Positions 7,760 through 14,032 of a stretch of DNA of 23,077 bases are shown piece by piece. The notes beneath the pieces were generated by a model. That model saw only the letters and a list, made by a program, of their open reading frames with translations, searched no databases and had not been told where the DNA came from. Origin of the DNA: a virus. A program made the position numbers and the translations under genes. The number at the start of each line of letters is the position of its first letter. The stretch's first letter is position 1. The DNA lies in the IMG/VR virus record IMGVR_UViG_3300017732_000074, positions 1 through 23,077 of that record. One strand, written 5' to 3'.

Positions 7760-8248
7760 CTATTTTTTCTCATAAATTTTATATTCTTTTTTTAATTTAG
7801 CCATCTTCAAAATTTGATACATCATGTCTTGACTATAATTTAAAACAGATCTCCACTCGTTTTTATCAGATGGATTTAAAAAATCATTTTTAGTTAATGT
7901 CAAAGATTTAACACTGGTAAAAGACTCCACTGGAAAAAACAGCACGGCTTTCTGTAAGTTTTCTATATCCAAAGCCACCAGTGCTATGATGTCGCAGTCC
8001 TCTCTTGTATAGTACCTTTTGTCTGATCCTTTGGATATGTTGAAAGAATACCTAGTTAACTCGTCTCTTTGTAAGACTGTCTTAACTTCCACTCGTTGTG
8101 CTACTTTTAATCCTGCACCACCAACCACGGCTATATCAACACCATCTTGTTTCACTGTTGATGCCGCATAACCAAGCATCGATAACTTAAATACTGTTAA
8201 GTTCTCACCTGCATTGCCTACAATCTTCTCGCCTCTTAACTTACTCAT
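7760..8248 (-). CDS. PD-(D/E)XK-type nuclease
   Basis: A 162-residue protein with the restriction-endonuclease-like core: an acidic residue in a first helix (NAGENLTVFKLSMLGY, E15), a DGVDIAVV strand (D35 and D38) and RVEVKTV (E54-x-K56). That gives an E...D...E-x-K metal site. Short proteins of this type include phage resolvase-like and intron-associated endonucleases (PDDEXK_5-like); which group this one belongs to cannot be told by eye. The longest frame starts at 8320, but GGAGAAGAAAGT directly precedes the ATG at 8248. It overlaps the zinc-finger gene by 8 bases and follows the SNF2-type helicase, suggesting a recombination, debranching or DNA-degradation job. Confidence 0.8.
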   Translation of the reverse strand: MSKLRGEKIVGNAGENLTVFKLSMLGYAASTVKQDGVDIAVVGGAGLKVAQRVEVKTVLQRDELTRYSFNISKGSDKRYYTREDCDIIALVALDIENLQKAVLFFPVESFTSVKSLTLTKNDFLNPSDKNEWRSVLNYSQDMMYQILKMAKLKKEYKIYEKK

Positions 8249-8501
8249 ACTTTCTTCTCCTATATATTGCATTGTCTTCGTACTTTGCTCTTGGATCATC
8301 CTCAAACATAATCCCTTCATCTTCTTCTGTTCTAACTTTCTTTTTCATCTGCATGTCTTTGTAGATGTCTCTCAAATAAGAGTTGCCAGTGGATCTACAA
8401 TCATTACAGTATCTCTTCATGTATCGTTTAATCTTTACCTTCGGTAGTTTTTCGCCACACTCTCTACAATAATCATTACCTAGATTTATACTTTTAACCA
8501 T
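8241..8501 (-). CDS. Small zinc-ribbon protein
   Basis: An 86-residue protein with two knuckles, CRECG and CNDC (C-x2-C, about 19 residues, C-x2-C), in a lysine/arginine-rich N-terminal half, followed by an acidic and basic tail (RTEEDEGIMFEDDPRAKYED). This is a treble-clef or zinc-ribbon arrangement, likely to bind DNA, RNA or a protein partner. There is no HNH histidine cluster. GGGGAGAAGG precedes the ATG. It overlaps the helicase stop by 16 bases and the nuclease start by 8 bases, so it is tied to both. It could be the specificity or clamp subunit of the helicase-nuclease pair; that is inference from gene order only. Confidence 0.75.
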   Translation of the reverse strand: MVKSINLGNDYCRECGEKLPKVKIKRYMKRYCNDCRSTGNSYLRDIYKDMQMKKKVRTEEDEGIMFEDDPRAKYEDNAIYRRRKYE

Positions 8502-9949
8502 TCTAATACCTTCTCCCCTAATGTTATGTTTGCTAATTTATTTTTATTAACTAAAGTTTTAACTATATGCACATCAACTGTATTCGGACAAACTAAATCT
8601 ACATACAACACGGGATTATGTTGTCCAACTCTGTGTGCCCTATCTTCTGATTGAACACGGGACTCCAAATTAAAATCGTTGGAATAGTAAATTACATTTG
8701 TCGCGGCATGAAGAGTTATTCCCATACCACCCGTTTGTGCATTACTGACAAAGAACCTCGTGGGATCTGCCGAGTTCTGAAACCTCGCAATCGCCTCGTC
8801 TCTTTGTGCCATAGTCGTATCGCCAAAATAAGATACTGTAGACTCTTGTCCATACGCACCTTTTAAACTACTGCAAATTTTCATGATGTCATGACGGAAC
8901 CTAGACCATATAATAATTTTACCTTCCATCTCTTCTATTACTTCAAGTAATGTCGATAACCTATTGTTTGGTATATGTTTTACTTCTCCATCATCAGTAA
9001 CAAGATAACCACAAAGCAACTGCTGGAGTCGCAAAAGCCGTGTCATAACTTCGGGTGCAGTAACCATGTTACCATCTTCAAGCAGCGCCACCGAACTTTT
9101 CTTCAGACTTTGATAATGTCTCTCTTGTTCCATTGTCATGTCAACTTGCCGTGTAACATATGTTTTGGGTGGTAGATCAAGTGCTTCTTCTTTAGTTACC
9201 CGATACGAATGTGGATCAATTTTTTTCTTCAACTCTTCTAGGTTCTTGTACCCCACGACTTGATTGAAAGAATGTGATCCCATCTTCATTGATTTGATAA
9301 CTGCATATCGTCCTTGAAAAGACCAATAAGAATCAAACCCCAAAATTTTTTTACTCATAAATAAACACTGTGAGTATAAATCTAATGGAGATTTTGTTAT
9401 CGGAGCACCCGTAAGTATTCTTTTATACTTCGCTCCTTCGGCAAATTTTATCAAAGCCTTGGTTCTCTTGGCTTTGATATTCTTAATTGTTGTTGATTCA
9501 TCAACGGCTATTAGATAATTACTTCTCCAGGTAAATGTATCAAGAAACTTGAATATCTTTTTGGTAGCAAAAGCCTCTACATTGATTAGTAGTATTCGTA
9601 ACTTCTCTCTCGCATCATGGCCCACGGAGTTTTTTAATTCTGTGGTTTCTTTTTTATTAAGATTAGATTTCCAAGTATATACTTTATGAGATACATCATC
9701 TGTTAAATGTGTTGGTATCTCATTGTTCCTCCAATTAGTGTAGACACCTTTCGGTGCTACAATAATTGCAGTATCTATTTTGTTGTGCCAATACAACCAA
9801 GCCATGTTATCAATGAGGACTTTTGATTTGCCACACCCCATCTCCATGAAGTATGCAAAGTTTTCTTTGTTATAGCTTAGTTGTAAGGCTTTCAACTGAT
9901 GATCGTAAGGATCAGTTTTTAAAAGAAAGTTAGTTTTATCTATTTCCAT
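8486..9949 (-). CDS. SNF2-type superfamily 2 helicase/ATPase
   Basis: A 487-residue translocase. The N-terminal RecA lobe shows YDHQLKAL (Q-motif-like), Walker A MEMGCGKSK (about 36-44), APKGVYTNW (Ia), the Walker B box VDEST and motif III LTGAPITKSPLDL. The C-terminal lobe shows IIWSRFRHDI, GGMGITLHAATNVIYYS (V) and QSEDRAHRVGQ (VI), the last being typical of SNF2 proteins. There are no chromatin-reader or HARP extensions, so this is the short phage form. Such proteins occur in many marine phages; their job (fork regression, removal of host proteins, annealing) is not settled. AAGG lies upstream of the ATG and the gene overlaps the ParB-like gene by 14 bases. Confidence 0.93.
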   Translation of the reverse strand: MEIDKTNFLLKTDPYDHQLKALQLSYNKENFAYFMEMGCGKSKVLIDNMAWLYWHNKIDTAIIVAPKGVYTNWRNNEIPTHLTDDVSHKVYTWKSNLNKKETTELKNSVGHDAREKLRILLINVEAFATKKIFKFLDTFTWRSNYLIAVDESTTIKNIKAKRTKALIKFAEGAKYKRILTGAPITKSPLDLYSQCLFMSKKILGFDSYWSFQGRYAVIKSMKMGSHSFNQVVGYKNLEELKKKIDPHSYRVTKEEALDLPPKTYVTRQVDMTMEQERHYQSLKKSSVALLEDGNMVTAPEVMTRLLRLQQLLCGYLVTDDGEVKHIPNNRLSTLLEVIEEMEGKIIIWSRFRHDIMKICSSLKGAYGQESTVSYFGDTTMAQRDEAIARFQNSADPTRFFVSNAQTGGMGITLHAATNVIYYSNDFNLESRVQSEDRAHRVGQHNPVLYVDLVCPNTVDVHIVKTLVNKNKLANITLGEKVLEWLKV

Positions 9950-10697
9950 ATACTTGCAACCTTATCTTTTTACCTGCCGAAGTATTATGATTATACAACC
10001 TTTCGATATTCAAAATGAAATCATTACGGCTGCCTTGATTTTTTAGTTTTGATGAATGACTCTCCAACCTTGATAAGAATACTTTCCAAACAAAGGTAGA
10101 GTCCTTCAATGCAGATATTATAGCACCAACAAAAGATCTTTTTTTATAGTATGGAAAATATTCTCCGATCTGTTGGATCTTATCTGCCGTATCTTTTGCC
10201 CACTCTAAGTCAGTAACTTTAAAGTTTCCGTCCTTAAAATCTGCTAGATCTTCTGAAGAGTGCCACCCTTTACCATTCAACATGGATATGGAATCCGAAA
10301 TTGAAAACTCATACTTCTCATGAAACCACTTTAATACTTCATAGTCTTTATTACCAAGGGTTACATGACTATCAAGAAACTCTTGCATAGTCCATGCTCT
10401 CGCAGTAGAGTTCATCTTCCTTATATCCTGGATCACTAAACCTTCTTTTATCATGTAAGTTATTGGCATACCCAAAGACTTATAGGCTTCAAGTCTGTGT
10501 TGACCTTCGCATACTTCCATCTTCTCATTGACTATTATCGGTATCTGAAAATCTTTTTTAGCTATCTGATCCGATAACTTTTTTACATGAGCCTCAACAA
10601 GATCACGATTACCTTTTATATATTTAAATTTACTATAATCCGTAGTCGAGTGGATTTTATTCTTATCTTTCTTATCGTTATCATTATCTTTAGTCAT
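9936..10697 (-). CDS. ParB/sulfiredoxin-fold protein
   Basis: A 253-residue protein. The N-terminal part has VEAHVKKLSDQIAKKDFQIP, then IIVNEKMEVCEGQHRLEAYK with the conserved G-Q-H-R at 65-68, the signature of the ParB N-terminal nucleotide-binding fold. In CTP-dependent ParB proteins this motif holds the nucleotide; in phage versions nuclease or ATPase roles are also reported. The C-terminal 150 residues are helical and unfamiliar, with no clear helix-turn-helix, so it is not an ordinary plasmid ParB. The start at 10697 follows GGGGGGAGGATA; the frame is open to 10721. It is co-encoded with the SNF2-type helicase by a 14-base overlap. Confidence 0.82.
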   Translation of the reverse strand: MTKDNDNDKKDKNKIHSTTDYSKFKYIKGNRDLVEAHVKKLSDQIAKKDFQIPIIVNEKMEVCEGQHRLEAYKSLGMPITYMIKEGLVIQDIRKMNSTARAWTMQEFLDSHVTLGNKDYEVLKWFHEKYEFSISDSISMLNGKGWHSSEDLADFKDGNFKVTDLEWAKDTADKIQQIGEYFPYYKKRSFVGAIISALKDSTFVWKVFLSRLESHSSKLKNQGSRNDFILNIERLYNHNTSAGKKIRLQVYGNR

Positions 10698-10929
10698 TAT
10701 CCTCCCCCCTATTAAATTCATGCCTCAGTTGCCAATAAGCATATTGTAATTTTCTTGCGTTTTCTGAAGTGATGTCAAACATTTCGCTATATTCAGAAAC
10801 AAATTCTGAAAGAGCCACATAAGTTTGATCTAAGGCTTTTACTTGATCTGAAGTAAGAGACTTTATTGCTTGGCTTCTCAAAGCATTTTTCTTTTCTGCC
10901 TCTATCTCCCATTGTAGTTTTTTAGACAC
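10690..10929 (-). CDS. Small helical protein, unknown
   Basis: A 79-residue, charge-rich, all-helical protein (SKKLQWEIEAEKKNALRSQA..., YVALSEFVSEYSEMFD, ARKLQYAYWQLRHEFN). I do not recognise a family. The start is GTG with a strong AGGAGG site seven bases upstream. It overlaps the RHH regulator stop by 8 bases and the ParB-like start by 8 bases, so it belongs to the same transcript. It has no cysteines and no membrane segment. Confidence 0.65.
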   Translation of the reverse strand: MSKKLQWEIEAEKKNALRSQAIKSLTSDQVKALDQTYVALSEFVSEYSEMFDITSENARKLQYAYWQLRHEFNRGEDND

Positions 10930-11194
10930 TTTCTTTCCTCCTATTTTTTAAATTTTCTTTAACCATCAAAGCAACTGTACTAGCAATAGTTCTGTTGTCT
11001 TCCTTGGCTATTCTCTTTATCTGATCGTATATCGAAACACGGACATTTAAAGATTTGTAGCTTACGTCTTCATTGTCTAGATCATAAACTGATTCGGCAT
11101 CTTCGCTTACTTGATCTCTGGGTATGATGCCATCAATATAATCTCCGACTTCATTGTCGATATTGTCTTCCCAGAGCCTTTTTGTGCCTCCCAT
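10922..11194 (-). CDS. Ribbon-helix-helix regulator with acidic N-terminal arm
   Basis: A 90-residue protein. Residues 46-82 (YKSLNVRVSIYDQIKRIAKE, DNRTIASTVALMVKENL) follow the Arc/CopG pattern of one strand and two helices; the strand residues would contact DNA in the major groove as a dimer. The first 45 residues are acidic and probably disordered (DNEVGDYIDGIIPRD..., EDAESVYDLDNEDV), which is unusual for a repressor of this size. It is similar to the 58-residue RHH protein at 7429-7605. AGGAG precedes the ATG. A perfect 20-bp palindrome lies 24 bases upstream, in the promoter region, so self-repression is likely. It leads the SNF2/ParB operon. Confidence 0.8.
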   Translation of the reverse strand: MGGTKRLWEDNIDNEVGDYIDGIIPRDQVSEDAESVYDLDNEDVSYKSLNVRVSIYDQIKRIAKEDNRTIASTVALMVKENLKNRRKESV

Positions 11195-11217
11195 AATATC
11201 TCCTATTTTTAATTATT

Positions 11218-11258
11218 ATTACTTATATATAAGTAATGTATGGGATAAAATAAGTCAA
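11218..11258 (-). promoter_or_regulatory. Palindromic operator and -35 box upstream of the RHH gene
   Basis: ATTACTTATATATAAGTAAT (11218-11237) is a perfect 20-bp palindrome. On the minus strand TTGACT (11258-11253) is a good -35, and the palindrome, which contains TATATA, covers the -10 area; the exact -10 is not clear because the best hexamer is at a long spacing. A dimeric regulator bound here would block RNA polymerase. The palindrome's position just before the RHH gene points to that protein as the ligand. Confidence 0.65.
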
Positions 11259-11410
11259 GTGGCATAATAACTTTTTTCATCTTTTATTTTCTTAGAACCA
11301 CAACTCGGACATTTATGTACTTCTTGCACTTTGTTGTTTTTAAAAGTCAATGTTACTTTTTTCATAGCAACACGGCACCTGGTGCATTTTTTTTTATCTT
11401 CAAATTTCAT
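11255..11410 (-). CDS. Small zinc-ribbon protein (51 residues)
   Basis: Reads MKFEDKKKCTRCRVAMKKVT, then LTFKNNKVQEVHKCPSCGSK and KIKDEKSYYAT. CTRC and CPSCG, 21 residues apart, make a textbook four-cysteine zinc ribbon with beta strands between them. It is likely a nucleic-acid or RNA-polymerase-binding protein; the exact job is unknown. A stop codon lies directly before the ATG, so no longer start is possible, and the internal ATG would lose the first knuckle. No Shine-Dalgarno sequence is visible, which lowers confidence in strong expression. It is the first minus-strand gene at the divergent control region. Confidence 0.62.
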   Translation of the reverse strand: MKFEDKKKCTRCRVAMKKVTLTFKNNKVQEVHKCPSCGSKKIKDEKSYYAT

Positions 11411-11439
11411 TTACATATAGTTTCTGTCATATTTTTTTG

Positions 11440-11551
11440 TTTATAAAAATTTTTTAAAAATAGGTGTAACTAGTGTAACCTTGTAACCAATGGGTTCAAA
11501 CCCTTGGTATGCTTACAGGTGTTGGTTACACTTTGGTTACAGATGTTACAC
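11440..11551. promoter_or_regulatory. Divergent control region with six GTAAC boxes
   Basis: Three boxes point one way: GTGTAAC (11464-11470), GTGTAACC (11473-11480), TGTAACCAA (11482-11490). Three point the other way: TTGGTTACAC (11522-11531), GGTTACA (11535-11541), TGTTACAC (11544-11551). Together they form a long imperfect inverted repeat around a central hairpin (CCAATGGGTT, CAAACCCTTGG). On the minus strand TATAAA (11445-11440) is a candidate -10 for the zinc-ribbon gene, with boxes at its -35. The layout suits cooperative binding of a regulator controlling both the replication operon and the small-terminase gene. Confidence 0.6.
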
Positions 11552-11623
11552 TTTAAAGCCGACCGCGTCATTTTTTTTCCTTTTTTTATTGATAAAATAT
11601 GGGAGAAACTCTACTATGGGATC

Positions 11624-12115
11624 ATGCCATTGACTAATAGACAGAAAACTTTTGCTAAACTTATTGTAGAAGGAACAAATTCTAATTCTGAATGTGCTAG
11701 ACAAGCAGGTTACTCTGAAGGTCAGGCCCGAAAGACTGCGAGTTTGCTCCTTAATGGTAGAGACTTTCCTCTTGTAGTTGAACACATCAAAGAACTCCGT
11801 GAAAATTACGAAAGGAAATATGGAGTGTCTCTGATGGGTCAGATGAAAAGGTTTGCAGATCTCTCGAGAGGTGCAGAAGAATCTGGTCAGTTTTCGGCAG
11901 CCGTGAATGCAGAAAAAATAAGGTCTGCACTCGGTGGTCTTGCTATTGATCGTAGGGAAACTAATGTAACACATAACCTAGACAAACTCTCTCGTGAAGA
12001 AATCATTGGTCGTCTTGCAGAAATAAGAAAGAATTATCCCTCTGCGTTTGAAGGCGAATATAAAGTGGTCGAAGAGAGTGGAAGGGCGAGGTCTCTCTCC
12101 GACCTGGGCAAATAG
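11624..12115 (+). CDS. terS: Terminase small subunit
   Basis: A 163-residue protein. The N-terminus PLTNRQKTFAKLIVEGTNSN, SECARQAGYSEGQARKTASL and LLNGRDFPLVVEHIKEL matches the helix-turn-helix DNA-binding domain of Terminase_2-type small subunits (the 'LT..Q..F...Y...G....A...AGYS' pattern). A central coiled segment probably makes the ring, and the C-terminus (SREEIIGRLAEIRKNYP) would contact the large subunit. It recognises phage DNA for packaging. The open frame begins at 11504, but the homologous part begins at the ATG at 11624. That start has only a weak site (GGGAG is 18 bases away), so the start is less sure. The large subunit is 5.5 kb away. Confidence 0.82.
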   Translation: MPLTNRQKTFAKLIVEGTNSNSECARQAGYSEGQARKTASLLLNGRDFPLVVEHIKELRENYERKYGVSLMGQMKRFADLSRGAEESGQFSAAVNAEKIRSALGGLAIDRRETNVTHNLDKLSREEIIGRLAEIRKNYPSAFEGEYKVVEESGRARSLSDLGK

Positions 12116-12165
12116 CAATTCCCGATATTGCTCCGTGCATTTCAAAGATAGATTAAAGATCACAA

Positions 12166-13269
12166 TTAAGTCAACCCCATTTCTTTTTTAATTGCTAATC
12201 CAATCAACATTGCATTTTGTGGAACGATTGCATTTCCTAATGCTTTGAGTCTGTTTGCACGATCTTTCTGATCTACAATTATTCTTGGGACTCCTCGAGG
12301 CTCGTCCAACCAATAGGATACCCCATTAGCCACTCCGTCCAATCGCAGTTGAGTCTTGCATCTCCCTCGATCTGATAAATCTTGTGAGCTAGATCGATCT
12401 GTCTGCCGTCCTTCAGTCTCTTCTCGTAATATTGATTGTTTCCGTTGTAACTGTGTTTCTTCAGTCCCGAGTTCGGTGTTGGAAACTTCCACTCTTCCAT
12501 TCGAGGTGGTCTCAAGGTTACTCCGTTCATCATGGCTTGTGCTTCTGCTTCCGTGAGTTCTCCTTTCTCCACTTTCTTTCGAAAGATCATTGTCTGTCCC
12601 TCCGAGGCGTGTCCAAAACCCTTGGTCGTAGGGGTCGGATACATCTCCATTGTCTTGGGATCGACTTGTTCCCTTAAGTTGCTCGGTCTCTTCCGTCCCT
12701 TTCGGTGTCCCTCTTGCATCTTCTTGGTCGCCTCTGCACTTCTCGGAGGTAGGGAATCCATAGTTGTCGGGGTCGCCCAAGTTTCTACAGATGATCCAAA
12801 GTCTGTCCCTTTTGTGTCTTGCTCCGATTGCACTAGACGGAAGTACAAATGTCCTCGTGTGGTAGTTGATGCTTTCCATTGCAAACAATACCTCGTCAAG
12901 TCCCAATGAGAGGTGTCCATAAACATTTTCGAAAACACAATAAGTGGGTCTGATTTGTTCAATAAGTTTATGCAAGTACGGAAAGATGTGGCGAGGGTCT
13001 TGCGAACCTCCCCTTTTACCACTTGTCGAGAAGGGTTGACATGGGTAGCCAGAGGTGAGGACATCTGGTCTTTCTGAAATAAATCTTGTTGGGTCATCTG
13101 CGATCTCCTTTACATCATCAAAGATTGGAATTCCTGGAAAGTTTTTAGCAAGAACTTTCTGACAAAACTTGTCTGTGTCGCAAAAAGCGATAGGCTCGGA
13201 TAACTTTGCCATGGAAAAACCCACTGCAAAGCCACCAATACCACTACATAAATCAAGGTGTTTTAGCAT
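12166..13269 (-). CDS. dcm: DNA (cytosine-5) methyltransferase
   Basis: A 367-residue enzyme that methylates cytosine at C5 in DNA using SAM, probably to shield phage DNA from host restriction. Motifs in order: I DLCSGIGGFAVG (6-17), IV TSGYPCQPFSTSG with catalytic C77, VI ENV (114-116), VIII IGARHKRDRLW (148-158) and X NRLKALGNAIVPQ (339-351). All key residues are present. Residues about 163-330, where the target-recognition domain lies, are low-complexity and hydrophilic, with spaced GDP/SDP/SN units. A second long frame covers the same bases, which may explain this. AGAGGA precedes the ATG; the start overlaps the 69-residue gene by 17 bases. The sequence specificity cannot be read from here. 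Confidence 0.93.
   Translation of the reverse strand: MLKHLDLCSGIGGFAVGFSMAKLSEPIAFCDTDKFCQKVLAKNFPGIPIFDDVKEIADDPTRFISERPDVLTSGYPCQPFSTSGKRGGSQDPRHIFPYLHKLIEQIRPTYCVFENVYGHLSLGLDEVLFAMESINYHTRTFVLPSSAIGARHKRDRLWIICRNLGDPDNYGFPTSEKCRGDQEDARGTPKGTEETEQLKGTSRSQDNGDVSDPYDQGFWTRLGGTDNDLSKESGERRTHGSRSTSHDERSNLETTSNGRVEVSNTELGTEETQLQRKQSILREETEGRQTDRSSSQDLSDRGRCKTQLRLDGVANGVSYWLDEPRGVPRIIVDQKDRANRLKALGNAIVPQNAMLIGLAIKKEMGLT
12279..13097 (-). CDS. Nested gene in the +1 frame of the methyltransferase
   Basis: A 272-codon open frame lying wholly inside codons 58-330 of the methyltransferase. AAGGAG (13110-13105) lies seven bases before its ATG. The protein is not shadow-like: it has a FMDTSHWDLTRYCLQWKAST stretch, TTRGHLYFRLVQSEQDTKGT, three spaced [W/Y/F]-x-T-P units (WATPTTMD, MYPTPTTKG, WKFPTPNSG), arginine/lysine-rich segments and the ending DWTEWLMGYPIGWTSLEESQ. 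I recall phage and prophage proteins with 'LTWK...LLFQLAPS..RTEGT', 'WPTPT..D' and 'EWLMGFPIGWTDL' beside or inside cytosine methyltransferase genes. It may be a partner, regulator or target-recognition subunit of the enzyme; no activity is known to me. Translation is probable but not proven. Confidence 0.7.
   Translation of the reverse strand: MTQQDLFQKDQMSSPLATHVNPSRQVVKGEVRKTLATSFRTCINLLNKSDPLIVFSKMFMDTSHWDLTRYCLQWKASTTTRGHLYFRLVQSEQDTKGTDFGSSVETWATPTTMDSLPPRSAEATKKMQEGHRKGRKRPSNLREQVDPKTMEMYPTPTTKGFGHASEGQTMIFRKKVEKGELTEAEAQAMMNGVTLRPPRMEEWKFPTPNSGLKKHSYNGNNQYYEKRLKDGRQIDLAHKIYQIEGDARLNCDWTEWLMGYPIGWTSLEESQE
13105..13110 (-). promoter_or_regulatory. Ribosome-binding site for the nested gene
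   Basis: AAGGAG inside methyltransferase codons for V-K-E, seven bases before the nested ATG at 13097. Its strength and spacing equal those of the best sites in the window and decide the start of the nested frame. Confidence 0.7.
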
Positions 13270-13462
13270 CTCTAATCCTCTGCCATTTTATGTTTAATTC
13301 TAAATCTTCAAGCATATACCAATAATCCAAAACATCTTCGTAAACCTCTTCGTCTTGGCTACATTCATGCCTTAGATTTATTCTAGCTTGTTTGTTAGAT
13401 GCTTCTCCGAGAAAAGCATCTAACATTTCATCTGTGATTTCATTTGTTCTTTCGTGCATCAT
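13253..13462 (-). CDS. Small acidic protein upstream of the methyltransferase
   Basis: A 69-residue acidic, helical protein (MMHERTNEITDEMLDAFLGE, ASNKQARINLRHECSQDEEV, YEDVLDYWYMLEDLELN). I do not recognise a family. The ATG overlaps the preceding stop as ATGA, GAGG lies upstream, and the end overlaps the methyltransferase start by 17 bases, so the three are translationally linked. It has one cysteine and no membrane segment. High negative charge and small size are common among phage inhibitors of host enzymes, but nothing specific points there. Confidence 0.65.
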   Translation of the reverse strand: MMHERTNEITDEMLDAFLGEASNKQARINLRHECSQDEEVYEDVLDYWYMLEDLELNIKWQRIRDAKTP

Positions 13463-13848
13463 AACTCTGCCTCAAAATCACACTCGCCTTGTTCATCTAT
13501 GCACTTATAAATTTTTCTTCCAAGATGTAATCTTGCATACCATTCTAAAAGTTCTTTTGCTTTTTCTTCGGTGGTAAGACCTTTTACATTTTTGTTTAAA
13601 AACTCAAGAAGCATTTTGTCATTATAGCTATCATGCTCTTCAAAGAATTTATCTAAAGCCACCATGTAACCTTGTAAAACTCTACTACATTCAAGTAGAC
13701 CCTTGTGAACCTTCTTCTTATCATCTTCACTAAAATAATAATGATAAAATCTAGGCTTTCCTTCTACTCCAAAAAAGTCGGCATCATCACTACTTTGCAC
13801 ACCAAACCAAAACTTTCCTTCAATATCGCCATTGTAATATCTACCCAT
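13459..13848 (-). CDS. Conserved hypothetical protein (MGRYY-GDIEGKFWFGVQ family)
   Basis: A 129-residue protein starting MGRYYNGDIEGKFWFGVQSS, DDADFFGVEGKPRFYHYYFS. This N-terminal pattern recurs, in my memory, in small proteins from phages and bacteria, without a known job. The middle is helical (KGLLECSRVLQGYMVALDKF) and the end is acidic (IDEQGECDFEAEL). GGAGG lies six bases before the ATG. It is followed by the 69-residue gene with an ATGA overlap, and there is a one-base gap to the gene before it. Confidence 0.72.
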   Translation of the reverse strand: MGRYYNGDIEGKFWFGVQSSDDADFFGVEGKPRFYHYYFSEDDKKKVHKGLLECSRVLQGYMVALDKFFEEHDSYNDKMLLEFLNKNVKGLTTEEKAKELLEWYARLHLGRKIYKCIDEQGECDFEAEL

Positions 13849-13849
13849 T

Positions 13850-14032
13850 TTATTCCTCCAATCCTAATTTCTTCATTGTCTCTTTTACTTCTTTATCTTC
13901 GAAATGTTGTTTCAATGTTATTGCTACTTTTTCTTGAAACCAATCACTCTCCGTAATTACATCAAGTTCATTGTAAATAAAATTTTCTAAAGCCTTTGCT
14001 AACTCCAAAGAGCTTGGTCTGATATCTTCCAT
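13850..14032 (-). CDS. Small helical protein, unknown
   Basis: A 60-residue protein, MEDIRPSSLELAKALENFIY then NELDVITESDWFQEKVAITL and a lysine/glutamate-rich end. It is all helical and acidic, and I know no family for it. An in-frame GTG three codons upstream exists, but GAGGAG is better spaced for the ATG at 14032, which also forms a TAATG overlap with the stop of the gene before. That coupling supports both genes. Confidence 0.6.
   Translation of the reverse strand: MEDIRPSSLELAKALENFIYNELDVITESDWFQEKVAITLKQHFEDKEVKETMKKLGLEE

Noticed and set aside
11491-11510. tRNA-like T-arm (GGTTCAAACCC)
   Set aside because: No acceptor stem, anticodon arm or D-arm can be built around it; it is better explained as the centre of the inverted GTAAC array.
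12532-12909. 125-codon plus-strand frame antisense to the methyltransferase
   Set aside because: Cysteine- and serine-rich shadow of a doubly coding region; no start signal and no recognisable motif, unlike the nested minus-strand frame.
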